A DNA stretch of 64,000 nucleotides, from assembly GCA_963693315.1 (NCBI GenBank), contig OY856188.1:154827369-154891368 (forward strand). Direction: 5' to 3'. Under the pieces are notes generated by a model. It worked only from the letters and a program-made list of their open reading frames with translations, was not told the DNA's origin and searched no databases. Within the stretch, counting starts at the first letter, position 1; every line of letters starts with the position of its first letter. Shown here one piece after another: positions 23,620 through 36,132 of the stretch. Source of the stretch: Diogma glabrata (taxonomy: Eukaryota; Arthropoda; Insecta; Diptera; Cylindrotomidae). The translations under genes were made by a program, and so were the position numbers.

Positions 23620-26440
23620 TTAAGTATCAGTAACAAATACTTTAAGCAACATTTTGAATTTCGGCAAAGACAGTTCATATTTGAAAGATCTAGGAAGTTT
23701 GTTAAACTCATTAAGTCCCCTATAGAGAACATTATGATAGTTCATGTTGGTTGTGAAATTGCTGATTATAAAATGCGACCTTCGACGCGTTTCATGGTTA
23801 TGTCTATCAACTGCGCGTTCTAACACAAAGGAGTTTTTCAGTTTATTACTTATTAACTTGTAAATTAAAAGTATTAAGTTATTAACTCAAATTTGATTAT
23901 AGTTGATAAAGGGGTAAACTCTTTATGACTAGCAAACAGATCAATGGTAGAATACCGGTATGGTAAGGAATATATATATTTTATGGATCTTTTTTGAAGA
24001 ATAAACAGTTCTTGTATCGGGTAATTTGCACAACCACTCCATATTGGATTTAGGTACGTTAATTGCGACAAAATATATGAATCATATATATTTTTCATAA
24101 TTTTCCGAGGAACAAAGTGTTTAATTTTACTTAAAGTAAATACATATGGTATTATCGTTTTTTTAATTTTACTTGTGTGGTCGTTCCATTTGAGTTTACA
24201 GTCTATTACAAGGCCTAGATATTTCACACTGTTAGTTCCCTTCAGTCGAATATTGTTATAAAATAGTGAAAATCTGGGTCCAGGACTATTCTTGTAAGTT
24301 TCACAGTCAAAGTTGTAAATTAAAATCTTCGTTTTCTCCGCATTTAAAGTCAATCGATTGTTATCAAACCAAATTCGAAGAATATTTAAATCATCTTGAA
24401 TATATTGAAAAATTTCATCAATGGTATTGGCAGAGTATTTTAATACAGCATCATCAGTATACAACTGAATTCTTCCTTTTGTATTAACAGTTGTAAATGT
24501 CATTGATAAAAAAATTAAATAGGATTGGAAAAATCGAACCTTGCGGAACACCTCGCTGCACAGGAAGGTGACTGCTAGATCTACCATTAATAACAATAGA
24601 CTGAAGTCTATTGGTTAGATAATTTCTGAAAAGAAGAATTTGCTTATCAGTAAGGCCCAACAAGGACAACTTGCCCAATATAATGTCATAATCAACAGTA
24701 TTAAATGCTTTACGAATATCCAGAAAAACAGTAGCAACTATTAGTTTTTATCAAGGTGGGTTGATACATAGTTAGTGAGTTCGACACAAGCTGCAGTGGT
24801 ATTGGAATCATTAGAAAATCCAAATTGGAAGTCAGAAAAAATATTATTTACTTGGAAAAAATTATTCAGGCGATCAAATACAACTCTTTCGAAAATTTTC
24901 AAAATAGAACTCAAGATAGATATGGGGCGATAATTGTTCGGGTCAAGCTTATTACCTTCTTTGAAGACTGGGATCACTTTAGCAGTTTTTAATGAGTTAG
25001 AGAAACAACCGTTAGTTAAACAACTGTTAATGAAATTTGATAAAATAGGTGATAACTCTGTAATGAAGCATTTCAAAAACTTTGCAGGAATGTCATCAGA
25101 TCCAGACGCAGCGGCAGATTTTAATCCTGTTATTATGTCAGATATTTCTTTTGGAGAGGTAGTATTTAAAGCAAGTGGGTGGGTGATATTATATGGAATG
25201 GCATTACAACACTACCAACGTTTCGAGGGACCGATCCGCTCAGTTCACCAACACAAACAAAATATTCGTTAAAAGTTTGAGCAACAGCACATGGTTCAGA
25301 AATTAATATACCCGCATTCTCAAGATGTATATTTTCCTTATCGTAGGACTTGTGGAAGACCACTTCTCTAATGACCCCCCAATAGCGTTTGGGGTTTGCA
25401 ACAGGGTCTTTGAATTTATTGCAATAGTATAGTATTTTAGCATTCTTTATTTTAGTGGACACATAGAAGATCTATAGCTTTTTTAAGTAGAGCAGACATA
25501 TGAATAGGTTAGATATTTTTTCCTCAGAGAATAGAATATTTGTTTTTTTTATAGTAGTTATACGAATATCATCGGTCATCCAGGGTAGAATATTATTTTT
25601 AATATTTCTTAGCCAAATTCTTTTTTTGTTAGAACTTATTTGAATGTTGACCAACCTTATTAGCTCGTCCAAACCACCTGCATTGTTAAGTGATTGCCAA
25701 AAGTTGATATCATTCTTTATTGTTTGGTAATCCAAAACACCATAAAAGAGATTTACTTCGGCTTTGGTAAGTACCATTTCAAAGTTTAGTGCGATAAGAT
25801 GATGATCAACCGCAACCGCAAACCATCCCTTTTAGGTCTTTTAAAGAAAAATTGAAATTCAAAGTGAAGACGTCAGTTAATACGTGATCAATAATTGTTT
25901 TAATAGTATTTGAACTACGGGTACAAAAATCATGAGAGATTTTATTTAAAAAAGCAAACCCATTGTATGCAACGAGCTCATAATATCTTTGAACATACAG
26001 ATCATTCTCATTGAGAAGGTTAATGTTAAAATCGCCAAGGATAATTCTATTTTTGCATTGTTGGAGAAACGAATCGAAGAATGAAAGAAAATGACTATCG
26101 GTCATTTGCTGTGATCTGTAAAGAGATATAATATTCAAATTAAGTGGAATAACCTTTACTACAACAGATTGAACGTAATCTTGATTTTCACTGCCAATTC
26201 GCGTTGATGACAATTCATTTAGGATAAAGATAGATGTACCACCCCCACTACCAACTAATTCAGTTTGAGGTCTATATGAATGATAGGCTATATAGCCCTT
26301 GATATTAAATTTCATAAAGCCAAGTTTCAGATAACAAAATTATATGAATGGTAAAATTGAATGAATCAATGAGACTAACAACTCTGTCAAGTTTGTTTCG
26401 TATGCTTTGAACATTCAGATATGCCAAGCTAACGGACTTG
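23620..26440 (-). mobile_element. Non-LTR retrotransposon, Jockey superfamily, heavily frameshifted
   Basis: Minus-strand remnant of a LINE different from the one at 5894. Endonuclease blocks are LNVQSIRNKLD and LLSETWL (about 26330-26436), LGDFNINLL and TIIDHVL (25806-26315). Reverse transcriptase blocks are NNYRPISILS and FQFGF (24741-25076), RGVPQGS (24484-24678) and LYTDDAVL, where the usual YADD is YTDD (23874-24596). A C-terminal block with NEFNKLP lies at 23620-23826. At least five frame changes are needed, so it is old. The 3' tail may extend left to the T-run near 22676 on the plus strand. Confidence 0.88.
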
Positions 26441-26632
26441 TTACTATATAATTAAATATATAAAAAACACAATGAAATGCACGAAAAACAAGAAAAACTG
26501 TTTTCAATTTCCTCTCCTTACTCTTTCTTCTACCTTTGCAAACAAGTTTGGTATAAATTATCAAATCACAGCAACTTAACTTAAAAAAGAAAAAAAACTA
26601 ATTAGTATAAAGGTATGAATAAAGTTCAAAAC

Positions 26633-28432
26633 AAAATATGGAGGGGCTGAAATCTCACAGCCCTGAGATATCAAGACTTCGGTCTAGGTTAAGGATTTTG
26701 ATATAGTTTTCGGCAAAAAACTTTTATGTGAACATGGTTTGGCAGCGATGTATATCAAACATAACTCTTTGTTAAAGTACAAGTATTTTTAATCTCTGTT
26801 TAGAAATTTATTACAAAACTAACACGAAACATCAATACGTTGCCGGAAAATTATAACAGATCATAAATTAACATAATTTAGTGAAAAGACGATACACTCA
26901 GCAAACCTCTGCATTTAGCGTTTGGAGAAAATATTACAAAATCATAAATTCATATTTCTTTCAAAATTCCAAAAATATTGTAAAAATTAAATAAATCAAA
27001 CTTTTTTCAAAATTCTAAAATAATTCCAAAAATTATTACAAAATCAAAGACTTTTTTCAAAAATTCTGAAAATATGCAAAAATTATACAAAATCAAAAAT
27101 TGAAACTTTTTTCAAAATTCCAAAAATATTCCAAAAATTAGAACAAAATCAAATATTTAAATTTTTTCTAAATTCTAATAATATTCAAAAAATTCTTAAA
27201 AATTCAAAAATTGAGACTTTTTTCAAAATTCTAAAAATATATATAAAATTAAAAAATTTTTTTTTTTCAAAATTCTAAAAATATTCCAAACATTGGAATA
27301 AAATCAAATATTTAAACTTTTTCTATATTCTAATAATATTTCAAAAATTCAAAAATTCAAAATCTTTCCGAAACTCTAAAAATATTGCAAAAATTATAAC
27401 AAATCAAAAATTGAAACTTTTTCCAAAATTATAAAAATTATAATAAAATCAAAAATTTAAAATTTTTCAGAATTCAAAAATATTCCAAAAATTCTTACAA
27501 AATCAAAAATTGACTTTTCAAAATTCCAAAAATATTCAAAAACTATAACAAATTCAAAAATGTCCATGTCCAATTCCATTTTCATTTACATTCAAAGCAA
27601 ACTATTCAAAAACCTTCAATTTAGCGATTCGAGAAAATATTACAAAATCACAAAGTCATATTTCTTTCAAAATTCCAAAAATATTCTAAAAATTATAATG
27701 AAATCAAACTTTTTTCAAAATTCTAAAAATATTCCAAAAGTTCTTACAAAATCAAAAATTAAAACTTTTTCCATAATTCTAAAAATATTGCAAAAATTAT
27801 TACAAAATCAAAAATACAAAATTTTTTCAAAAGTCCAAAAATATTTCAAAAACTATAACAAACTAAAAAATTTCCATGTCCAATTTCATTTTCAATTACA
27901 TTTACGTCATAAAAACAGCTACATTTTTTTTCCCCAAAAAATTGGCTAAAAAATCAATGAAATCATTTTTTGACACGCTTGACATTATTTTTTTGACAAA
28001 CTTATAATGCAATAATCTAGATTTTGGTCTCACATACCAATCCCGACCATCAAGATTTCTCCAAATTTAATGTTTCTACTCGTAATCGCTTAAAATGATC
28101 GTTTTTTAAGCAAAAAATATGCAAACTTCCTTGTTTTGACACACTTGACGATTTTTTTGACACACTTCCGGTACAGCTATTGAATACATCGTCCGTTCGT
28201 CTCTTTTCATTGAGTAAACCTATTTTTAGAAAAAAAAATTTTCAAATCCGTCCAGAGGTTTTTTAGATTTCGTCGGTCGGCCAGCCGGCAGACAGACATA
28301 CATTTTTTTTTTAATTGTTTAGAATCAGTAGGTCCTAAAACGTCGAGAAATACCAAAAAAAGTGGGAGTAAGAATTTTACTTTGAGCATATTACTTTGAA
28401 TGTAGTACTTAGGTCTTTCAGACCGAAGTAAA
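26633..28432 (-). repeat. Repeat family B, copy 2 (inverted)
   Basis: Reverse-complement copy of 3096-4558, starting with the AAAATATGGAGGGGCTG end and finishing with the GGTCTTTCAGACCGAAGTAA end. It is the longest copy because the internal AT-rich minisatellite (about 26930-27880, roughly 55-60-bp units of the AAATTCCAAAAATATTCC type) is expanded. It lies directly after the LINE at 23620-26440. Confidence 0.8.
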
Positions 28433-29064
28433 ATCACAAATAATATATTTCTAAGTTATGTTAAATTTTCTCTTAGCTCTGAATTTTGGTGTGCCTTATC
28501 ATCTCTTGTAATTTTAAATATGATTTAGGAAGTTGTGTTATAATTTCTGATTGTAGTTTGAAGATCCTCCATAGAATTAACTCGGATTCGGATTAACTCT
28601 AATCATGCATTGCACATTATGCTTTAACAAAATGTAATTTGGGAGTTTCTTTGGCAAATGTTAAATTTATTAAAGAAGTTAACATAGTTTCCAATTTGAA
28701 TGCATTTGAAAGCTATTTTATGTCTAAAAATTTTGATAAATATTTAAATTTTGATCGAGGAAATATTACTTCCAATTTATTTTCAATTGTATAATTTCTG
28801 AGTTTAGTTTTCTTTTAAATTTTGTATTACTATTACTTCATAATAGATTTCACATACATCATAATAGATTTCATAAATTGCACACCATATTTTGTTAGAT
28901 TCAGTCTTATTATACATGATGTGATAAATTTCATCGGAGTGATGTAATATCACAAATAATTCATTGAATTAATTCTAGATAATGTGTCGCAGTGGCGAAG
29001 CGTGCTTCTGAAACTAGGGTAGGCATATTCAAAAGTTTTATTGATTTGCCAGTAGAAACTAATT

Positions 29065-29300
29065 ATAGTACATTAAGATGAGAGGACAGAAAACTAAGGT
29101 TTTTGGACGTATGTGGAGTTTGTGAGTCGAAGCGCCAACCGAGATTTGCACCAACATTTAAAATGACTTACGTCCGTGCATCATATACTATATTTTTTAT
29201 TCGTCGCAAGCAAAATATTTAAAAAAGATTGTTCAATCTAAATCTAAATTAAAAATTTTAAAAATTTTGAAATAAAAATATTTTGTACAAAAGATAAAGG
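29065..29300. repeat. Fold-back element, copy 2
   Basis: Related to 1821-2060: the right arm CTTACGTCCGTGCATCATA and the inner GAGATTTGCACC block are conserved, while the left arm is more diverged. It lies inside the hAT element, so the hAT either captured it or was its later target. Confidence 0.65.
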
Positions 29301-29860
29301 ATATTGTAAATTAACAAAAACATTGTTTTAAGTTTTGGGGAGCGATGAATATTAAACATAAAATTCTTTGTAAAAGTACAAATAACAGTACACGTACAAC
29401 TTTCTCAAAATTCTAAAAATATTCCAAAAATTATAACAAAATCCAAAATTTAAACTTTTTCAACATTCCAAAAAGTTTCTAAAAATTATTAAATAATCAA
29501 AATTTGAAACTATTTTCAAAATTCCAAAATTAATGCAAGAACTATAACAAAATCAAAAATTCAAACTTTTCCTAGAACTCTTAAAATATTGCAATAATTA
29601 TAACAAAATTAAAAATTCAAACTTTTCCCGAAATGCCAAAATTATTGCAAAAATTTATGTTATATCAAAGATTGAAACTTTTTTCCAAATTCTAAAAATA
29701 TTCCAAAAATTAATCCAAAATCAAAGATTCAAATTTATTTTCCAACTGTTCCTATTATTCAGAAGTCGTAGAATCGAATTCACAATCACACAATCACACA
29801 AAAAATTGCTCAAGAAACATCTAACTAATAATTACAATTTTTGTCAAAAATTTTCTCAAA

Positions 29861-30121
29861 AAATTTGGAAACAAAATATATAAACAGAAATAGACATAAA
29901 CAAAACTGTCTATCCAAGAAGGAACAAAAGTTGAAAATTTGTTGTTGTTGCTATTGCTTATTTTGGTAGTCATAATTTGAAACGTCTACTGATGTTTCTC
30001 AACAAATTTGGAAACAAAAATAGACAGAAACAAAACTGTCTATCCAAGAAGGAACAAAGGTTGAAAATTTGTTGTTGTTGCTATTGCTTATTTTGGTTGT
30101 CATAATTTGAAACGTCTACTG
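29861..30121. repeat. 130-bp tandem duplication
   Basis: Two units, each with CAAAACTGTCTATCCAAGAA (29901 and 30031) and ending near GAAACGTCTACTG. They differ by a few bases. They lie within the hAT element. Confidence 0.85.
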
Positions 30122-30595
30122 CACTGAGAAAAACATTTTTGTTTGTTTGTACATGAAAGTGGCAACGTTTGTATTAAAGTTTCGGGAACATAGCTGAATT
30201 ATTTTTGTTCTAATTATTGTATTAAAACTTAATGATTTTCTTAGAACGTTTGACAAAATAGTATTAAGTCGACATTATGCGAACAATATGAAAATAAAGA
30301 TTCATATTTATATTATGTTTGGGTAGACACTGTCTAGTGTGTCTATACCGACGCTTCGCCACTGATGTGTCGATAGACACAAGTGCAGATGGTCATCTTC
30401 TTCTCGCCGATACAAGTTTGTTATCCAATTCTAACTTGGTTAGAGTATAACAACAATAGTGATCAACTAGAGAAACAAATTGACTAAACCTGAATCTAAT
30501 AAACATATGTTTATGAAAGTTTTTTGTTTTCTTATACTTCGCTAGAGTAGTAGACCAATTTTGGTTTATATAGCGTTAAATTCTTTAGGTAGTGT

Positions 30596-30674
30596 ATCTA
30601 GTCGGCTAGCCCTGATGAGAATGGTAGACTTATGTAAAGTATAATAAAAAGTTCTTATCGGTTCGAAACTATAT
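30596..30674 (+). ncRNA. Hammerhead ribozyme, type III-like, copy 3
   Basis: Plus strand: AUCUAGU at 30596-30602, cleavage C at 30603, stem I GGCUAGCC at 30604-30611, CUGAUGA at 30612-30618, GAAAC from 30665, then UAUAU. Stem III has one mismatch compared with the copies on the minus strand at 20.9 and 21.4 kb. The core, cleavage triplet and palindromic stem I are unchanged although the rest of the repeat has diverged, which suggests past selection on the ribozyme. Confidence 0.62.
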
Positions 30675-30782
30675 CGATCGACAATTTTGTGGATAGCAAA
30701 AAGATTTCATAAATTGCACATCATATTTTGTTAGATTCATGATGAGATAAATTCCATCGGACATAATAATTCATTGAATTAA

Positions 30783-32506
30783 AATTTTGTTTGAAATGAA
30801 ATTTTATTTTTATTATTGAGAATTATGGCATTATAAGTTTGTCAAAAAAATGTTGTCAAGTGTGTCAAAAGAAAGATTTTTTTTGATTTTTTTACCCAAT
30901 TTTTTTGGAAAAAAATAAAATTAATAATTTGTATGACATGAAAATATATTATTATTATAGAGAATTATGGCATTATAAGTTTGTCAAAAAAGTAATGTCA
31001 AGCGTGTCATAAAATGATTTCATTGATTTTTTTAGCCAATTTTTTGGGAAAAAAAATGTAGCTGTTTTATGACGTAAATATAATTGAAAATGAAATTGGA
31101 CATGGAAATTTTTTAATTTGTTATAGTTTTTGAAATATTTTTGGAATTCTGAAAAAAGTTTGTATTTTTGATTTTGTAATAATTTTTGCAATATTTTTAG
31201 AATTTTGAAAAAGTTTTAATATTTGATTTTGTAAGAATTTTTGGAATATTTTTGGAATTTTGAAAAATTTTAAGTTTTTGATTTTATTATAATTTTTGGA
31301 ATTTTGACAAAAAGTTTCAATTTTTGATTTTGTAATAATTTTTGGAATATTTTTAGAATTTTGAAAAAAGTTTGATTTTATTATAATTTTTACAATATTT
31401 TTGGAATTTTGAAAGAAATATGAATTTGTGATGTTGTAGTATTTTCTCGAATCGCTAAATTGAAGGTTTTTTGAATAGTTTGCTGAAAATGAAAATAAAA
31501 ATGAAATTGGACATGGACATTTTTGAATTTGTTATAGTTTTTGAAATATTATTGGAATATTGAAAAAGTTTTTTTGATTTTGTAAGAATTTTTGGAATAT
31601 TTTTGAATTCTGAAAAATTTTAAATTTTTGATTTTATTATAATTTTTATGATTTTGGAAAAAGTTTCAATTTTTGATATTGTTATAATTTTTGCAATATT
31701 TTTAGAGTTTTGGAAAAATTTTGAATTTTTGAATTTTTAAGAATTTTTTGAATATTATTAGAATTTAGAAAAAGTTTAAATTTTTGATTTTATTCTAATT
31801 TTTGGAATATTTTTAGAACTTTGAAAAAACCTAGAATTTTTGAATTTTATGTATACATATTTTTAGAATTTTGAAAAAAGTTTCGAAACTTTTTGATTTT
31901 GTAAGAATTTTTGGAATATTTTTGGAATTTTAAAAAATTTTAAATTTTCGATTTTATTATAATTTTCATAATTTTGGAAAAAGTTACAATTTTTGATTTT
32001 GTTATAATTTTTGCAATATTTTTAAAATTTTTGAAAAAAGTTTTAATCTGTGATTTTGTAACAATTTTTGAAATATTTTTAGAATTTTGTTTGAAAAAAG
32101 TTTGAATTTTTTATTTTACAATATTTTTGGAATTTTGCAAGCAACATGAATTTGTGATTTTGAAATATTTTCTCGAAACGCTAAATGGAGAGGTTTTTGA
32201 GTAGTTTGCTGATTGTATAATCTTTTCACTATATTATGTTAATACGTATATGTTAATACGTATATGTAAATCTGTTATAATTTTCGAACAACGTATTGAT
32301 GTTTCGTGTTAGTTTTGTAATACATATCTTAACAGAGATAAAAAATACATGTGCTTTAACAAAAAGTTATGTTTGATATACATCGCTTCCCAAAACTAAA
32401 AACCATGTCCTCATAAAAGTTTTTGCCGAAAACTATATCAAAATCCTTAACCCAGACCGAAGTCTTGATATCTCAGAGCTTGAGATTTCAGCCCCTCCAT
32501 ATTTTT
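30783..32506 (+). repeat. Repeat family B, copy 3 (5'-truncated)
   Basis: Corresponds to family B from about 3741 onward and ends with GCCCCTCCATATTTTT. The minisatellite section (about 31100-32200) is expanded with two AGTTTGCTGA-containing blocks (near 31480 and 32205). It lacks the GC-richer 5' part. Confidence 0.78.
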
Positions 32507-34860
32507 TTCGTTTAGTTTTCCTTGAAAAATTTTTTGTCATTTTTCGATTTTGTTTTAGCTTTACTTTATTTTGCATTGCTGAATATGGGAGATAGTTTCT
32601 CTTGAAATGCATACAAAATAATTTTATATTTTAAATACTGTATTAAACTGTGATATTTTTGTAATATTTAAATACAATTTTCTGTGGTGAAAATAAAAAA
32701 GGAGAAAACATTTTTTAATGAATTGTTGTAGTAAAATAATGTATATTGTATAACATATATAAAAAAAAGTAATATGACGTAGTTTTGTAATTTAATTCAA
32801 GTAACATTGTTCATTAAGTGACTTTTTTCAATTCAAAATCGTTTGTATTGATCGAAGGTCTGCCGGGTCGCAAAAGCGAGTGAAAAATGAAATAATATAT
32901 CATAAGTAATATATCTTTATACTTAAATAAATAATTAAAAATAAAAAAAAATGTTTATAATTAGCTCCTAAAGTAATGTTTTTCGCGCATAAAAGCTGTA
33001 CAACATACTCCATTTTCAAGGTCATCGGAAGCGACGGAAGAATTCTATATGATTATTGATTACCGAAATAAGTCTAAAAACTCCTTTTTTATCGAATTGA
33101 TAACGTATACATAGCAAAGAAATAACAAGTTTGATTGAGAATTGCGTTTTCTAATCCTACAAAAAACAACAAAAAGTTTTGCTATAGTTATTAAAAATTA
33201 TTTCAAATTATAAAACTAGCGTGAATCACATAGTTACTTAAGTCTTATTACTCACAAGCACAACATTCCTCATTTCTTTTACAAACTTCATTCTAATATA
33301 ATTTACTTTTTAATCTCAATACATAACAATTTCTTTTAGGTACATTATTCTTTTAATTCAATTTATTAAGTTTTATGAAAACAGCAAGCAACGAATAGTA
33401 AATAAAAAAAATCTAGAAAAGCGGAAATTTTTATCGCATAAAAAATAAACAAAGTTTATCCGTTGAACTGATATAACCAATTTTCTCTTTTTCCGAGTAA
33501 CTCCAAAATATGTTTATGTAAATATGCGTACATGATTTATATTCTAATTTACCTTTTGTATTTTAGGAAAATTGAAATTTACATTAGACTTGTGGGAAAA
33601 TAACATTAATTTAACACATCTAAATACAAAAGTTGGATATACGATATTTTGGTTTTGGGAACGTAATTTGACATTCATTCTTTAAAGCCGTTGGCAGTCT
33701 GTTAAGTGTAAATATTATATAGCTTAGTAAGATCTTTAACCTTTCTATAGAAATTGCATTAAAAGGTTTTTATGGATTAGTTAGATCCTGCACGAAATTT
33801 GTTAAAGTCTTGTATAAGGGTCTTCCAAGCAAAAGCTCATTTGTAGCCATGTTTTATTATTAAAAATTGTGCACTACTGCAGCCTTCATAGAGCAATTGG
33901 AATTAAATTTTATCAAAAGTTACACAACTAACCGCACGGAAACTGATTATTTTTGGGGGATTTTTAAACAACATTAAAGAGTTTCGCCAACACTTGTATA
34001 TTTTAAACTATAACTTTATGTCCGGATATCCGAATATTATGATATTTAATACATTGACTTGACAAGAATAAAAACAATTCTGTTAACCCACTTTTATTTG
34101 TTTTTCTAATCACTTGCAAAGAAAAAGTTTTCAAGCAATATCTTTTGTCATAACTATTATAAAATTATAACTGGTATTATCTGTAAAAGATGAAATTTCA
34201 CAGTTATAATAAATAAGAATAAGTTTTGCTTCATAAATACGAAACTAATTTGATAAATTTTTAATTGTTAATGTTAATGGGCACACAGAGCTCAAAATAA
34301 ATGGCAACCAATATTCTCAAATTTCCAAGTTCTTATCTTAATGTTAAGCCACGCAACGCCGCCTTTGAATTTAAGTTACCTCTACAAATAGCATGCGAAT
34401 TTCGGCATTTTACGATCGGCTATTGTTAAAAACTTGAAATATGACAAAATTCAAGCCTATTATTATTCTAGGTATTCCTCACAATTTTTATGTATTTTTA
34501 TAAATCATTTTTCCTGCAATGACTTTATCCAATGAAAAATTCTAAATGAAATAAATAAAAAACAGTCGCCGAGAGTGCCGCGTATAATATAATATAATAT
34601 TATTTGAAAAAAGAAAATTATTTTAGAAAATCAATTGATTCTACAGAAAATTGTGAACAAACAGTATTCGAACCTTGTGTTTTTTTTCACTTTTATCGTT
34701 AGATTTAATTTTTTAGACCTATTTTTAAAATAAAGCTTTTATTTATTAAAAAATAAAAGTAATTTTTAATTGGTCTCCAAGATGTTGTTATTTAAATAAA
34801 AACAATAATTTATATAAATAAATTATTGTAATTATAATCAACGGAACAAACTTTTTTTGG
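32507..34860. other. AT-rich DNA without recognised features
   Basis: No open frames, domains or clear repeats on either strand, apart from short A/T runs and a (TATAA)n-like stretch near 34580-34600. Confidence 0.55.
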
Positions 34861-34920
34861 TATATATTTATTATAACATGTTTCGAATGAAAACATTCAT
34901 CGTCAGATTACAAATTCGTC
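34861..34920 (-). ncRNA. Hammerhead ribozyme-like motif, type I
   Basis: Minus strand: stem I strand (34907-34917), core CUGACGA (34906-34900), one unpaired U, stem II GAAUG-UUUU-CAUUC, core GAAA (34884-34881), a palindromic ACAUGU as stem III, then U and the second stem I strand (34874-34864). Stem I pairs 9 of 11 positions counting G-U wobbles. A minimal palindromic stem III is characteristic of hammerheads in Penelope-like elements and retrozymes. Three TTCGTCAGATTACAA repeats lie just right of it on the plus strand. Confidence 0.5.
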
Positions 34921-35088
34921 AGATTACAATTAGATTGGTCACAAACAAATTCGTCAGATTACAAATATATATGAAGAACAGTAAAACGGTTTCGTAGAAT
35001 AAAAAAAATGAGACAAAAAATTGACAACTAAAAATGAATTAAAATAATTGTGATGTTAAGTCGATCGTCCAAAAACAAATTTTTATCT

Positions 35089-35168
35089 CGTCGCTGGTCG
35101 AGTTGGTTAAATGGTTAACAATAAACTCTGATCAGAAGGACGCCGGTTCGATTCCCGAACCGACCGGA
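35089..35168 (+). repeat. tRNA-like sequence (SINE head or pseudogene)
   Basis: Box A TGGTCGAGTTGG (35095-35106) and box B GGTTCGATTCC (35144-35154) have normal RNA polymerase III spacing. The acceptor and T stems do not pair well, so a functional tRNA is unlikely. A tRNA-derived SINE head is the better reading. Confidence 0.5.
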
Positions 35169-35370
35169 AGGAAGATAAAACTTTTGCTACGAATCTTTCG
35201 CTTTTCAAAGAAATTTTTCATTCTATTCAATTGGATACATTCATTTCTAGTTTCTTATAATTCTAAACTACATAATGGTTAGATCCATTGCTATCGTATA
35301 GATAAAAATCTTAATAAAATCTTGAATTTGCATTTCTAGTTGTTGTTGTGCTTTATTTGTGGTTGTGGCT

Positions 35371-35460
35371 AGTTGTTGTTGTGGTTTATACCTTTTCTCT
35401 TCTAAAATGTGACGTTGAATACAATTTGTATTGCATTGTGTTTATGTAGAATCGTTACAT
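35371..35460 (-). repeat. 3' LTR start of an old Gypsy-type element
   Basis: Read on the minus strand, it begins TGTAACGATTCTACATAAAC and for about 90 bp matches the sequence that begins at 55901 on the minus strand. A purine-rich tract (35461-35477, minus-strand AGGTAGAGGGTA) immediately precedes it, as expected for a 3' LTR. Similarity is lost to the left of about 35371, so the LTR is truncated or replaced. Confidence 0.65.
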
Positions 35461-36132
35461 TACCCTCTACCTAAGCCTGTATTTCCGAACTGGTTCTAAA
35501 TGTCTCCTCCAATTGTTGATTATAAAATATTTTTTTTCCTTTTTCTATTGTGTTTGTTGTAATGTTTCTAATTACTTCCTGTCGTTTTCTAAGTCAGTGG
35601 CCATTACATTACTGTGGTCTTCATCGACCTACCTTGATGACTCTAGATTCTGATTACTTTTAACCATTCCTATTGCTCGTAATTTCAGCTGCGATTTACC
35701 CCTATTTGAAACCTTCTGGACCACTTCATTTACGTTGATCACATCGTTATGCACCTGAACTTCTTTTTTAGTTTCCGGCGTTTGTTTAAACGTTTGCGTC
35801 ATTTACCGTCTCTTGCCCTCGTCTGTTTGGATGATGGTTCTAGACTTGCCTCTGCTCTGCATAGATTCTCCTTGCTGCCAATATCTGTTTATTTTGCGTT
35901 ATTCTATACTGTAGTGGAATTTCAACATTATTAACCTTTAGGATCCTGTGTCCAAAATCGAAGACAAATTCGTTCGTGTTCATGAAGTCCATCCCCAAAA
36001 CAACTTCATTCATAATGTTTGCCATTAGCACCTCTTGTTAATAACAATTGTGCCCTAACTTTATTTCAGCGATCGTTTTACCTGCTATATCAGCGTATTC
36101 TCCAGTTACCATTTGCAGTTTTAATTCATCTG
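35461..36132 (-). pseudogene. Protease remainder and shortened pol of a Gypsy-type element
   Basis: The minus-strand frame to about 35840 contains LQMVTGEYADIAGKT and the protease helix block VVLGMDFM followed by FDFGHRILKVN, typical of retroelement aspartic protease C-terminal halves. One in-frame stop lies near 36034. The DTG half of the protease is not here but at about 53580-53650, on the other side of the large inserted element. From 35839 to 35478 there are only short frames. Reverse transcriptase, RNase H and integrase are missing, so pol was internally deleted. Confidence 0.75.

Larger units (their letters stand above)
28990..30364. mobile_element. Non-autonomous hAT-like DNA transposon
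   Basis: The 1,375-bp element has 13-bp terminal inverted repeats CAGTGGCGAAGCG (28990-29002 and 30352-30364). It is flanked by a perfect 8-bp target duplication ATGTGTCG (28982-28989 and 30365-30372), both diagnostic of hAT elements. It has no transposase frame. Inside are fold-back copy 2, an AT-rich minisatellite like that of family B (about 29390-29750) and two about 130-bp tandem units. The uninterrupted target sequence can be seen in the related repeat near 21225-21245. Confidence 0.9.
28861..30782 (+). mobile_element. Retrozyme-like repeat, copy 2, interrupted by hAT
   Basis: Plus-strand relative of the 454-bp repeat at 20799-21464. A partial monomer end (28861-28981), a spacer split by the hAT element (28990-30364), the ribozyme (30596-30674) and another monomer end (to about 30782) follow in the same order as in the tandem copy. 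Family B copy 3 begins immediately after. It is diverged from the copies at 20.8-21.5 kb. Confidence 0.65.

Noticed and set aside
35089..35168. Functional tRNA gene
   Set aside because: Boxes A and B are good but acceptor and T stems do not pair; more likely a SINE head or tRNA pseudogene.
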